A stretch of 64,000 bases of DNA from Torymus aiolomorphi (GCA_036365515.1 CM070876.1:177359523-177423522); one strand, 5' to 3'. Shown: positions 48,022-60,945, numbered from the stretch's first letter. Notes: generated by a model not told the origin, from the sequence alone. Numbers and translations: made by a program.

Positions 48022-50194
48022 ATACAAGTGATTTATATTGCTTTAATTTGTGAAATGGATAAAAGATTGTTCGTTAATAATATCGCACTTTTTGTGAGAA
48101 TTTCTTTTTGAGTGATCATTTATTTTTTCAGATACAAATAAAGTAGTTGACTCTGTTGCTGCAAATGGAGCAAAAGTACCGCATGTTCAATAATTGTACG
48201 TGTAACAATTGTAACAATTGCACGTAGAATAAAAATATTTTACATGATCTTCAGTAAAATTCACTTATTAAAATTATGCACGTGATGTTTTCGATGATCC
48301 CCCTCCCCCGCGACCAGTAGCACTCGCTGCGCTCGTGCCGCAAATGTCGGGGTCGGGCATCGAACTCAATGCTCTCGAGCCCGTCGGGTGCGTTATCATT
48401 GTCAGTGGCAAACATACTTTCCACCGGACATCAAGAAAAATAGTATACGCTACACGAGACGAAACTTCAAGGTCCGCCACTGCGTGATATGACGCCCTCG
48501 GCTTCGCCTCGGGCGCCAACTGCACGCAGTAGCGGAACCAACTTTCGTCACTTGTACCGTAATGTACTAGTTATATATTACAAATTTATTTTGTGTAATA
48601 TTATTTCTTATATTTTACATTTATTACATTCCTTTTTGAATATTTAATAAATAAACATTAAAATATACAATAATAAGCTTTCAATTAGTTAACACAAAAA
48701 TTATTATAATTATTTCAATAGTCAAAAACTATATATGTAGCACGGGTCGCTCCTTTAGGATTCTTCTATACTTACCTTCGGAGCGCTCCCGCGCTCTTTG
48801 ATCTTCATAATACCATTTAATTTATTTTTGTCCTACCATTTAAATGTAAGAAAATAGTATTTAAATATATTACATAAAAATTTGAAATATTTTTAATAAT
48901 AAATTATTATTATATATATGTAATAATCAATAAATTTATATTTAAAACAATTATATACGTTACTTTTAGAAATTATGATCTAACTTTTTTTTAATACTAT
49001 TTATACTCTTATTAAACTTACAATGTACGAACTAAAATGTAAAAATATTTTGATTTTATTGTTTATTGTTATAAAGTAATACAAAATTCATAAAACAGTT
49101 ATTCTTATTAATTATATCACTGAATTTCTACATTTGTACTAACCATTCTACAAACATTATGGTCAATCCACAATACGCACTTGCCGATAAGAATATAGCG
49201 CTATCCTATTTATCGCACGTCGATAAACGATAAAACCAGTTTACGCATCCACGTATCACTGCAGAGCAACCCCCCTGCACCCATCGTGCAAAACATAGCG
49301 GTGTACGTCAAGGATGACGATATATGTAATCAAAATGAATAATTGTAAAAATGAATCTTTGTAAATAGAATGATTGTGAATACAATCAATTTTCATAAAT
49401 TACCAAAAAATGATAAGACGTCTTGTTAAGATATGTACGTACACAAATTTTGTAGTTTGTGAATATATCGCAGTATTTTTAAAATTAATAAATAAAAATA
49501 ATAAAAATAATTTATTTTCTTCCGTTTTATGAAGCTCATCTCGAAAATTCTCTCACGCTTCCCATTTAAAACCATTTACTTCACTCTAATATAACTATAT
49601 ATCTATTAATTTTTTGACATATTTCAAGTTGGTCTTACATTAGTTAATACACATTTTTTATGCAATTTGTTTTTGTATACGTGTTTAATAATGTTCATCA
49701 AAATGTCCAGTTTTTGCACTTAAAAGCCAAGAAAAAAGATGCTAAATCAATGATGCACTCGCTGAATTTTATATTGAATTTAATAATAAATCTTGCCATC
49801 ATTTGGGCAGATCGTGCCTGGAATGCATAGGATTTTATCACTTTAAGCCGTGAGTTTTTTTATCAAAATCGTTAATGACATTGTGCCTATTGATCCAACG
49901 TTACTTTTTCAAAAAATATCTCTGCATATTGAAAAGAAAAGATAACGGGGAGTAATTTCTTAGATATGAACTCGTGCCTTTCCTTTATCTCTTTTTATAA
50001 CGAAGCAATGCATATAATTGACGGTGGATTTTTATTACATCGCGTCGTACGGCGACAAAATTATAGCGCTGATTCGATTTTGAAAAGGTACGTTATATAT
50101 GTACGAAAAAGTTATGAAAAAAAACTATTGTAGCTTCTGTTAGGAATGTTTCCGTAAATTTACATACTAAAAGCGAAGAATGAGCACGTAGATA
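48022..50194. other. AT-rich spacer DNA, no gene seen
   Basis: Contains a GC-rich patch at 48290-48540 with words such as GCTGCGCTCGTGCCG. TACTTTCCACCGG at 48410 with ATCAAGAAAAAT is the inverse of a phrase at 47654-47681, so 47.65-48.44 kb may be one old TIR element. The rest is low-complexity AT-rich sequence. Confidence 0.4.
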
Positions 50195-51394
50195 CCCTCA
50201 TAAAAATATCCTATAGAAAATCCTGTAGGAAATACTATAGGAAATCCTGTAGGCATTCCGTAGAAATCCTATAGGAATCCTATAGGATTCTCTATAGGCA
50301 GTCCTATATGAAATTCTATATAGGAAGTTCTATAGGAAATCCTATGTGAATTTCGCGCTTTTCCTGTAGGAAATCCTATAGGAAATCCTATAGGAAATTC
50401 TGTAGGTAATTCTGTAGGAAAACTAGACAATTTTACATGGAAAATCCTGCAGGGAATTCTGGAGTATTTTCGTGAAAACAGTTTATAGAGGTTTAGTATC
50501 TTATTTAGCGCTGTAACATCGCACAGCAAAATCAGTGGCAAACAGTCCTAGGTAAGGAGTTGCACCTAGGGGCTGCCGGCACGGCTGCCGGCGCTTACCG
50601 ATTAAGCCCAATGAGCTCAGATATCAAAATCAAGGTAATCCTTGTCACATTGACTCTCCGTAAAGTCGTTCAAACGGTTGAACCTCATGGCTTTACATAC
50701 CCTCGCGGTTCCAATGTGTTTATGAGAGTCCCGACTGCTGCGCCCCGTAGCGGCATAGCAGCGACCATACATAAACGAGGCTCTGGAGAAGCAAGCTTCT
50801 ACCGCATGCCGCAGCGCAGCGCAGCGGTCGGGACTCTCATAAACATATTGGAACCGCAAGGGTATGTAAAGCCATGAGATTCAACCGTTTGAACGACTTT
50901 ACGGAGAGTCAATGTGACAAGGATTACCTTGATTTTGATATCTGAGCTCATTGGGCTTAATCGGTAAGCGCCGGCAGTCGTGCACGGCAGTCCCTAGGTG
51001 CAACTCCTTATCTAGGACTATTTGCCACTGATTCTGCTGTGCGATGTTACAGCGCTAAATAAGATGCCAAACCTCTATAAATTGTTTTCACGAAAATACT
51101 CCAGAATTCCCTGTAGGATTTTCCATGTAAAATTGTCTACAGTTTTTCCTACAGAATTACCTACAGAATTACCTACAGAATTTCCTATAGGATTTCCTAT
51201 AGGATTTCCTATAGGATTTCCTACAGGAAAAGCGCGAAATTCACATAGGATTTCCTATAGAACTTTCTATATAGAATTTCATATAGGACTGCCTATAGAG
51301 TTCTTATAGGATTCCTATAGGATTTCTACGGAATGCCTACAGGATTTCCTATAGCATTTCCTACAGGATTTTCTATAGGATATTTTTATAAGGG
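50195..51394. mobile_element. Complete FB-like long-TIR element (family A), 1.2 kb
   Basis: The ends CCCTCATAAAAATATCC and CCCTTATAAAAATATCC are inverted. Arms of roughly 550 bp (to about 50737 and from about 50822) contain a 12-bp array of CCTATAGGAAAT/GGATTTCCTATA, then single-copy sequence with GAGTTGCACCTAGG and AATCAAGGTAATCC. The central loop is about 85 bp. There is no transposase, so it is non-autonomous. Its right end coincides with the inner edge of the palindrome's right arm. Confidence 0.75.
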
Positions 51395-51443
51395 CAGCGG
51401 CAGCGGGAGCGGGAGCATTAGAATATTGGTGGGTAACAAGTTA

Positions 51444-51712
51444 CACGGAAAAAGTTTTTGTTAGGCAGCAGCACTAATCGTGATAGTGGCGCGTTATTTA
51501 TCGGTTGGTATAGTAACCGTCCTTCTTGAGAGCGCCACGCTCCCGATGCGAGATGGTTGCGCGACCAAGTCTAACAATCTTGCAACTCGCGCGCGGTGAC
51601 TGTCTCGCATCGAAAGCGTGGCGCTCTTAAGAAGGACGGTCACTATACCAAACGTTAAATAACGCGCCACTATCACGATTAGCGCTGCTACCTAACCAAA
51701 ACCTTTTCCGTG
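51444..51712. mobile_element. Long-stem MITE, 269 bp, right arm, TA target duplication
   Basis: Mirror copy of 45260-45528. TA flanks both ends (51442-51443 and 51713-51714), as in Tc1/mariner-type MITEs. Confidence 0.7.
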
Positions 51713-51758
51713 TATAGAGGCGTCAGTAACTCGATCTCGAGGCCTGTCGATCTCGTCT

Positions 51759-51833
51759 ATTGCCCACGGGGCAAGCACCGTCGGCTGTAGCCAGCCTTCA
51801 CTGCCGCCGACGGTGCTTGCCCCGAGGAGCAAT
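51759..51833. repeat. GC-rich hairpin, right arm
   Basis: Mirror of 45139-45213, with the same GGGGCAAGCACCGTCGGC stem. Confidence 0.6.
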
Positions 51834-52287
51834 AGATAGGATCCACAAGCCTCACGCAGGAGTTGGGCTGCTAACGTATTGGCGGTCGGTACGACAGAAC
51901 GGTATAGACATGTGTGTGTATGTGTTTTTTTTTACAGCTCTACATTACCAATTCGTTTCTTGTTTCATGTTGCGACCATATGTTTACTGATTGCTAAGCG
52001 ACAACATACATCAGCCAATATATACGTCATTGGCTTTTCTTCTTGACACTTTCTGCGTCATCCTGCGTCTTTCTGCGTCTTCCTGTGCATCAAGACGAAA
52101 CCAATAAAAAATAAGAAGAAGAAGAAGAAGAAGCGTCTTCCTGCGTCTTCCTGCGTCTTCCTGCTTCCTTGTAAGTATCAAAACACTGTTGAAGGTCATG
52201 TCTACATCCCTAGCTATCCAGAGCAATACGCTTCTTTTAATTAAACTTCAAATTCTTCAGGTGCGCTTGTTGCTCATTTTCAAAACC
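51834..52287 (+). promoter_or_regulatory. 5' region of the right-arm gene
   Basis: Contains AATATATACGTCA near 52018, GCGTCTTCCT decamers and a (GAA)n run (52060-52168). A donor at 52171 and an acceptor (TTCTTCAG) ending at 52260 predict a non-coding first exon and a 90-bp intron before the ATG at 52288. Confidence 0.35.
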
Positions 52288-53193
52288 ATGGCTCATTTTA
52301 CAAAGGCCAAGTCATTGTCGGGTCTAATTAAATTCAACGCCACGACAATGCGCGCAACCCTGATTGCTGCATTAAGAATGTCCGATACCGTATCACATCT
52401 CTTCGAAAACCACGGTGTGGTTCCGCAGTTGAAGGAAACGAGTGAGGGGGACTGGAATACCATTCTATACGCGTATTCTCGGCTGCTGATGCATGGCCTT
52501 CCCAGAAGACGGCTTCTGATAAAAACGGACAGCGCAAAGCTTTTTATATGCAGCATCGCCGGAATGAAGGTTGAACTGGTAACTCCGGCGATTTTTTCAA
52601 GCTCTTTTATTATAGTAGTCTACAGCTACTATATGCAGCGTACCAGCTTCTCCGCAGTGGAAGATCTGTAGGTAATGTAAGGGCCGCAAAAATCATCGAC
52701 TACATTACCACAGGTGATCCCAACTTGGACTGTGCAATGTATGCAGGCGGCGCTAACAAAATCGCAAAGATGCTCTCAACCGGAACTTGCCGCACTGAAA
52801 TGAAAGTTCTGCTAACCCAGCTGAATTATAAGTTCCATGAGTTTAAAACATACGATGCTCAGTTCCGTTTCATGTTTTACATCATGGAGTAAGTAAAAAA
52901 TTCGATATATATTGCTCAACTTGTCTTCATAGCTTGCTGCCCATAGCAATATGCGGACGTGAAGACTGAAAGGGAAACGCTCGAAATTATTCACGTCCGC
53001 AGTTTGCTCCTGGCAGCAAGAGACTTACACACTTAACTTTTTCAGGGACCATGACTTCAATGTCGACAATTACAAAATTCCTGAGGATGCCCCACTTTTC
53101 CCTCGCAACGACCACCGTTGGCGGATCAATTTCGCCAAGGCAAGTTACGGGCGCCTACAGCAAGAGCAGATGACCAAGGAGGAGGAGGAGTAA
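52288..53193 (+). CDS. Small spliced gene in the palindrome, open copy, unknown family
   Basis: A three-exon coding model (52288-52578, 52626-52888, 53046-53193) has canonical GT-AG introns of 47 and 157 bp and compatible phases, giving 233 codons. The start MAHFTKAKS has the excellent context AAAACCATGG. The middle contains DYITTGDPNLDCAMYAGG and KFHEFKTYDAQFRFMFYIM; the end is acidic (KEEEE). After the TAA the same frame stays open for about 90 codons in both arms (EVVGDLVDPD, TPVDFEDSELL), so a longer acidic tail may have been lost before the palindrome formed. No membrane segment or signal peptide. I do not recognise the family. A helical, nucleoprotein-like protein from an old RNA-virus integration is one untested idea; a host gene is another. 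If it is viral, the 47-bp gap might be a lesion rather than an intron. Confidence 0.55.
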
Positions 53194-53464
53194 GAGGAGA
53201 AGGAGAAGCGGCTGCAGCAGCAGCAAGGCGGCACGGAAGACGAAGGTGTGGACGAAGTGGTCGGCGACCTGGTCGACCCGGACCTTCATGAGCCTCCACC
53301 GCAAACTCCTGTTGACTTCGAGGATAGTGAATTGCTGGCTAAAGCTGAAAATGTAATTGCAGCCACTGTGCCGGCAATTACCGAGAACACCATAGGGAAC
53401 ATCGCGGTCCTGTACGACCTCAAAGAAGCTACGATCAGTCAACCGGTTCCAAAGGGCTCCCGGT
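53194..53464 (+). other. Open-frame continuation after the stop of the right-arm gene
   Basis: In frame with the preceding exon, this segment encodes an acidic Gln/Glu/Pro-rich stretch (PDLHEPPPQTPVDFEDSE) and merges into the dodecamer array. The left arm (43510-43778) has the same sequence and the same upstream TAA. It is either former coding sequence or 3' UTR. Confidence 0.4.
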
Positions 53465-53907
53465 TGAAAATATCAGAGCGGATTTCCGTACTGAAATCTG
53501 TCCGGAATTCGGTACTGAATTCCGCGTAGAATTCCATGCAGAAATCAGTCCAACAAATCCACCTGGAAATCTACGTAGATATCTAGGTAAAAATCCAAGC
53601 CATCGTGTCGTGTCTACAACTGCGTTGAAATCCGCGCAGAAATCCGTGCGGAAATCCAAACGTTCGGTACGCCTCCATATATGTCCGGATTTCCGCATGG
53701 AAATCCATGCTGAAAACAGAGGGGTGGTTTAGCTTATGCATTTAGACGGAAATCCGCGGAGAAATCCGCGCGGAATGAAAGTAATCGGTACACCTGCATA
53801 GCTATCCGCGTAAAAAACCGAGCGGTGGTTTCACTTATGCAGGTGCACGGAAATCCACGCAAAAATCCACGCGGAAATCGAAATGATCAGTACGATTACA
53901 CACACAC

Positions 53908-53978
<71 letters not shown>

Positions 53979-54130
53979 CTCCGCACGGAAATCCACGCGA
54001 AAATCCATGTAGAAAACGCAGTGGTGGTTTCGCTTATCCAGGTGTGCGGAAATCCCGGTTCCTACTTGTCTACATTGGTCCGGATTTCGATGCGGAAATC
54101 CATGCGAAAATCCATGCAGAAAATCGAGCG
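53465..54130. repeat. GGATTTCC dodecamer array with TA microsatellite, right arm
   Basis: Mirror of 42775-43500. The TA run here is about 66 bp against about 98 bp in the left arm, and the GT run is a short CA run. Confidence 0.75.
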
Positions 54131-54552
54131 GTGCTCTATTAAAAAATATCGATGATCGTGCCAGTTTATCGACCATTTTCTGGCGCGATAATCGCGCGAT
54201 AATCGCGCGAGTTAGCCGAAATTCAACATTAAAAAATAAGTTTTATTTTCACAACTATGTACGTGCTTGCATAATTGACAAACATTATGACTGTAAATGT
54301 ATCAGTGCGTAACTGCAGTGTTAATGTACGCGTGAGTATGTGACTGTATGTACACTCGATAGACATTGATTCTCGTGGTACGTGCTTACTGAATTTTAAA
54401 ATCCTGCAATCCTATTGGACAATTCAAGTGTAGCCATTAAGTATGCCATGCGCATGTGTACACTTATATCAGAACGTGCAGCGTGATCGAGTGCCGTAAT
54501 GTGAGCAAGATTTTGGCATGTGATGTGGTATGTGACAAAGCACACGACCTTA

Positions 54553-54847
54553 CACTGAAAGAAAATAAAGGCCAGAACAGGTTAAAACTCCGGTCAAAAC
54601 AGCCTGAGTCGTCGGGTAGGGTAGCACGGGTTATAACTGTCCAAATGCTTCAGTAAAAACAGTCTGAGCAACGAGCACACGCACGAGCGCCAGAGGGGAC
54701 GTAACCTTTGCTTATGTTGTTTCTGGCCGACTCGCAGGCTGTTTTTACTGGAGCGCTTGGGTAATTCTAACCTTTGCTGTCCTACTGGACGAATCCAGTT
54801 GTTTTGATCGGAGTTTTAACCTGTCCCGGCCTTTATTTTCTCTTACT
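54553..54847. mobile_element. Inverted-repeat MITE, right arm
   Basis: Mirror of 42053-42347, with ends CACTGAAAGAAAATAAAGG and its diverged inverse. Confidence 0.6.
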
Positions 54848-54959
54848 CGCATTCATTTTCGGACATAATTTGGCATGTGATTCAGCATATGATCCAACAC
54901 ATGATCCGACGAAGTAATATTAGTAGAGATTTATTATTATTATTGGCACGTGATCTGGC

Positions 54960-55320
54960 ACGTTATCAGGCACACCTACTGTTGTAAGTATGTCCGACAT
55001 AAAAAAAATGTCGGTAAAATGTCCGTCACAACTCCTTCACATGTCCAAGCAAAAAATTACAATAATTTTATTGTCATAAAATTTGTATGATTTTTTTTCT
55101 ATGGTCACATGTCCAAAAATTTTATGACGGAAATTTTGCCACTATATAGTGGAAGGGGTGTCCATTTTTGTGTGACAGTCACGACATGTTCGCATTTTTT
55201 TTGTGTCGGTAATTTAAACATCGAGATTTGGTTATCGGTCACATGTTCGACACATGTCTGTCATATTTAACGTCATATTACCATTTATAAAATCTCCAGG
55301 TATTTTACAACACTAGCGCA
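54960..55320. repeat. GGACATGTG repeat region, right arm, single unit
   Basis: Corresponds to 41440-42000 but has a single CCACTATATAGTGG unit, which suggests deletion or duplication by recombination between the direct copies after the arms separated. Confidence 0.5.
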
Positions 55321-55359
55321 CACCTGTTTTATGTTTTATTATTAAAATTATTTCACGCA

Positions 55360-58300
55360 TGTTAAGTCGGGTCTACCAAAGAAGACCCAACTGGTTGTTT
55401 CTAAATAGAAAAATAGAAACTAGTTGCTCACTTTTGAGCCTAGATTCCATGAAACCTAATAGCTCGGGCTTGAGCTAGATACTACTAGATGTAGGGGTTG
55501 GGTGAGATATGCAGCAAAGGGCGCGATATAGTTAGAAGAATTGACTCAGAAACGCGGATTCGAACGTATGTTAGTATTTTGCCAACTTACCTAGATCTAC
55601 CGAGAAACTGAGGACGAACCCCTGTACAGTCGGTTACTAGGCCAGATTTGGCTTTTGTATTACGCGAATTTAGAGGTGAATTTTTTAAATAGAATAATAA
55701 TAAAAAAAACACTTTTATTTTAAGGGGAACGTGGTCAACAAAACACGGATTAAATTACAAGAAATGGGGACAAATGTATGGGGAAAATCACACTAGCTGT
55801 AGAGAAAGTTAGATAGCAAGATAAATTTCAACTTACTTTTTTTTTCTGGCAGCTTCGGATGTTCTCTGATGTCGATGATGGTAGATAGTGTATAAAATAA
55901 TTGACACAAAAACAAAATAGAAGGAAAAAAAAAATATTAAATTTATTCTGGCACACACGGGTTACCCTTGCTCGGTAACTTGTACAAAATTTCTAAATTT
56001 CCGTAAAAACTTCAGAGTGGCGCGGGACTCTGAATAAATTTGAAGTAATAGATGCGAATTTAGAATAAACTCCGAGAGTTGTGAAATGAGAGAAGAAGAC
56101 CTCTTCGGTTGAGGGTTGGAGTTCGAAATTGCGACTGCTGAGCGCGTATTGAATTGAGCGCGTATTGAAGACCTCGTTGGAGGGTGATTGCTGGAGAGTG
56201 ACTGAGAATATAAAGATCGCTCCCGCGAGTGTTCGCACACTCGGCGGGGCTAGGATTGAACACCCGAGTCGGGGTCTGAAATAGAACTCTAGGTTTTCGT
56301 TGGACGCGGTGACGAAGTAAGCTAAGCTTGAGATGGGGCGCAGCCGCTTTCTCCTGCCTTAAGCGTAGAGGGATGTTATTGGTCGCTTAGATTTTTGGGA
56401 CCAGCCCTCACTCAAAATCGGGCGCTGGGATTCGATAATGAGGCGTCATTATGCATAAACGCTATGAATTGATTGTTAGGCAATAAAAGAGAATTTTTGT
56501 TGTCTTACATTCAGCATCAAGATAAATAACCCACTTTGACATAATGTTTTTTTTATAATAAATAATTTTTAATATGAAACTTTAAATACATATAAGAACT
56601 GGGCGGTCCCATGACTAATTAAAAAGAATTTACGTTAAAATATGAAGATTTATTAACAAAAAAGGTGGAAATGAATTAAAACTTAATTAAAGAAAGGACT
56701 TATAATATGAATATTATAATAAATTATAGTTAATCTGTAAATTAAACATTACTCGAAGTAGTTTATTTATGTACAAGAGTTTTATTTTCAAACAAGAAGG
56801 TTTTTAAGTAGCGAAATCGTACAAAGGATAATTATAAATACATCTAATATCCTATTTTGTATATTAACCGTTAAGGGTCAATTAAATACGCGAATAGGAA
56901 TATTGTTTTGGTATATAAAAGGGTGACAGTTATTATCAGCGAAACGGTTTAACACCGAAAATATAAACGTCTTAAAATTAGTAAAATTAGACTTAAAACT
57001 AAATATGACGGCTTTCGATAGTGCATAAGTTAGAACTAAAATAGTTAAAAAAGTATAAAAGTAACTAAATTTGTATAAACTCTAATGCAATTAATACAAA
57101 AGTTTGAATATAAAATAACTTATATCAGATATCTTATACTTCTACAAATTTAGACTTAACATGTAAACTTAAAAATAAACTATCTAAATCAACATAAATC
57201 TAATATGTGACTAATATAATATATATATATATATATACTTTATTGAAATCTATTACTCATTTCATATTATTGGGGCATTGAATTAAAGTGACTGATAAAA
57301 CTTATACAGAAGAACGTACAATAATATATATATAATAGAATAACCTATTGTGGAAATAGGTGAGATATTAAAATGTATTAGTTTATGAGCTTTTCAGGAA
57401 AGAGAACAGAAAGTACTTGATTTCATAAGGTATTTGAACTTTAAAATATTCTTAATTGAATTTCGAAATTGTAGAGATTTTGTTTTTATATATTTTGCAT
57501 AAACATACAAAATAAAGTCAAGAAATATTAATGTGGATAGAAAATGTTGAAGGTAATTATCTAACGTAAAAGATTAATAGAAAGGTATGAAATAACCTAG
57601 TTTAGTCTTAGATAACTAAAATCTATTGAATTGTTGAGTTAATAAATCCTCAGGGATTTAATTGGAAGAGGTATACTAAGTAAATGGTATATGTTTAACC
57701 TTGGAGTTACAGAGGAAAAATTAGTTTACTCTGTATTTGTTACTAACTGTGTATAAACGTGTACTTTAAATATTATACATTAATGAAACAGAATTTTGTG
57801 GTTTTATTAAAATAAATGCGTTATAAAAAATTTACTTTATAAACTAATTTAAATATACTAATAGGGGTGTTACTAACATTGCGTTCTGATTTATAAATCG
57901 TGAATAACTGTAAAATGGAAGAAGAGTAAATTCATAAAGGTTCGCATTTTCTTTGAATATCTTCTTTAAAATCCGGATTTATTTCAATAAAAAAAAATGA
58001 GAATGGACATATTGTCTATTGCTTTTTTTACCTAAAAGAATTAGAATTGCATCCACTGTTTATAAACGTGTTAAGAGAAAAATCCAGTATAAGCGTGGGT
58101 AGCAGAAAATGCTGGAAAGCGAGAGAGACGGAAACAGACGCTGTCGTGCGTAATTACAGGGTTTTCCCAGTTTATTGTTTTTGGAGTGGCTAAGAAATTC
58201 TGACGCGTACTCGGATTCGAGAAAATTACCGCTTGCAGATGTTTGAGTCTGGCTAGTGTTTACTGAGGCTATCGTAAGAGGAAGGAAACGAAAAAAAACT

Positions 58301-59059
58301 TTACGACCCGCGACGAAGAAGGAAGCGTTGTATCCTTACTTCGAGATGTTTGCGTTTGGGATTTCTCATGCGGCCGAAAATTTTGGACCTGAGTTTTTAT
58401 GACCCTAAACGAGGAAAATTTTTGAGGATGAACAAATTCTAAAATGATCTAATCCGATGATTGTTGGATGCGAGGAAATAGTGAGCATTTATTAAATATT
58501 GCGTTTGAAATGAATGATACAAGAGCGTCTCACTTTTTAAATGCCAGATAAAATTTTACAACATAATTGCCTTACTACTAAGAGTAAAGTGTCGAAATTT
58601 TATACTTTGAAAAGGAAACATACAATACTAAAGGTTACAACAAGATTCCAAGTTTTATTTACAAAACTGGATCTTATATGTTTTTTTTTTTATATTCTGA
58701 AAAAAAAGGAAACTGTATCAAGCCCCAATATATTTTTCTATATTGTTGAAATCAAAATAATTGTGAAAAGAGGTACTATGCCAATTTTCCTAATTCGAAA
58801 AGATTGGTATCTAAAAGTACTTAGGTAACAGTGCTCTTCTGTATTTTAAAACTATTGAGAATCATATCTCTAATCTTTTATTAATAAATCCAGAGTAATA
58901 AAGGAAAAGAAAAATGATGGAATTATACAATATTTTGAATTCCAAATTTTTTCTTTTTTTTTTTTCTGAAATCTGATATTGGTTTACGAAATTCATGTAA
59001 TAATGAAATAAAATAATTTTTATTATTTTAAAGAAAACTATTTTTGGCATGACGTAACA
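55360..59059 (-). repeat. Solo LTR of the Gag-only family, right arm
   Basis: 3700 bp, mirror of 37679-41373, with the duplication CGCA (55356-55359 and 59060-59063). The end-proximal sequence here is TGTTAAGTC rather than TGTTACGTC, a point mutation in this arm. The shared target site shows the LTR was present before the palindrome formed. Confidence 0.85.
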
Positions 59060-59416
59060 CGCAGATATTGCGTAAAATTTTAAGTCCCCTATGTAAAGGG
59101 GGATACCAAAAGCAGGACAAGCCTTGTAATTCGGACCTTTCGTAAAGAGTCACTTGAACGAAAGAAAGAAAGAAAGAAGGGGTGGCGAGGCCTCCTACTC
59201 CGTCGCCCCCGACCAGTGAGGTACAGCCTGCCCGGATCACCATCCAGGTGCCACTTACGTAGAAGTAAATCCACGTAGGAAGCGCCTGGGCGATTCCAGT
59301 TACCTCTTCTTGAAAAAGGAAATCAGAATAGAGGAAGTTGTGCGTTGCCTATATAAGGGCATTTCCACACTATCAAAAGCTATAGAACAAGAACGGTTGC
59401 ATGACTGAACTACTAA

Positions 59417-59920
59417 CAAGGGGAGCACCAGGAATGCGAGTCCTGGATTTGGCTGAACATGTAGGAGGCACTTCTTTATGATAAATAATGAGATACGTGT
59501 CTCAGGGTTTTTCTGAATGGGCGTTTTATTCGGAGATCCAAGCTATTTTATGTCTAAAATGAACGATTTTTGATGAAAATGGGGTCCCTTTCTATGTTAT
59601 AGCTTTACGAATATTTCGGCTATGTAAATGGATTAAAGAGTTTATGAAAAGAGGCAGAATGAGCTTTAATGTAAGCTTTCTCTCGTTAAAGAATGTTGAT
59701 TTCTCAAAAAGTTATAAGCTATCAAAAATAGAGTGAGAATATAGCTTAAAATACCACCCGTTAAATACTTGAAGAAAATAAGAAATTTTCAGTCATTTCC
59801 TTACTCTATTTTTGACAGCCTATAACTTTTTGAGAAATTGACATTCCTTAACGACACAAAGCTTAAATTGAAGCTTTTCCTGCCTCTTTTTATAAACTTT
59901 TTAGTTCATTTACATAACCG
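59417..59920. mobile_element. Truncated foldback element at the right palindrome edge
   Basis: Mirror of 36818-37320. The outer 200 bp present in the left arm are missing because another LTR starts at 59921. Confidence 0.7.
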
Positions 59921-60354
59921 TGTCACGTCCTAAAACATGACACGACTGGGATTATTAACTCATTTAAGAGTCAGTGCTCTTTTTGGTCGTAGCTGCGCCA
60001 GCTAATAGACCATGGACGAGCTAAGGAAAGGAGTGTAGTAACAAAATTCACTGTTGTCGTTAAAATCTGAGTTTGATTAATTTCTTCTTTTGGACTCAGG
60101 ATTTGGGTTTTACAAGGACCAACAGAAGCAGCACATTTGTCTCGTAAAAACAATTTTTGTTGCGCATGCCTCTTGTATGGATAGGAGAAAGGTCACGAGC
60201 CCAGGAATTCTGTATGTTGGATAATACTAAATTTTTCCCATCTCAGGTTATTCTCAGTTTCGCCCTTCCCTAACCTATCAAAATTAGAATTTATTTCTTT
60301 AATATTTCTTTTCTATTATTTTAATGACAATTGATATTGGAAACTCTCTTTTTG

Positions 60355-60945
60355 AAATAAAATTTATACTATTTTGTCAAATCAAATTGCACCAAGTTCG
60401 TAAAACTCGCACTAAATGATTTGTGTATCGTGAATAACTCCTGTCCATTAAAGTCCGTAAGATCAAGGCCAATCGGATATTCACAATCCAAAATAATACA
60501 ATAATTTATTTATTTGAACCTGAATTTTAATAATATTCTCAACTTCGAAATCTAAATTTTTCTAAGAAAAATAAAATTTATACTATTTTGTCAAATCAAA
60601 TTGCACCAAGTTCGTAAAACTCGCACTAAATGATTTGTGTATCGTGAATAACTCCTGTCCATTAAAGTCCGTAAGACCAAGGCCAATCGGATATTCACAA
60701 TCCAAAATAATACAATAATTTATTTATTTGAACCTGAATTTTAATAATATTCTCAACTTTGAAATCTAAATTTTTCTAAGAAAAATAAAATTTATACTAT
60801 TTTGTCAAATCAAATTGCACCAAGTTCGTAAAACTCGCACTAAATGATTTGTGTATCGTGAATAACTCCTGTCCATTAAAGTCCGTAAGACCAAGGCCAA
60901 TCGGATATTCACAATCCAAAATAATACAATAATTTATTTGTTTTT
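60355..60945. repeat. 214-bp tandem repeat, about 2.8 copies
   Basis: Copies start AAATAAAATTTATAC at 60355, 60569 and 60783 and are almost identical (a T/C difference at GTAAGAYCAAGG), implying recent expansion or homogenisation. They lie in the presumed R/U5 part of the LTR and carry AATAAA words on the minus strand. Confidence 0.9.

Larger units (their letters stand above)
51394..59920. repeat. Right arm of the 23-kb palindrome
   Basis: Reverse complement of 36818-45586 (see that entry). It is about 240 bp shorter, partly because of a shorter TA array and one missing 166-bp unit. It ends at CATAACCG inside a foldback element that is complete in the left arm, directly against the TGTCACG start of another LTR. 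Confidence 0.95.
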
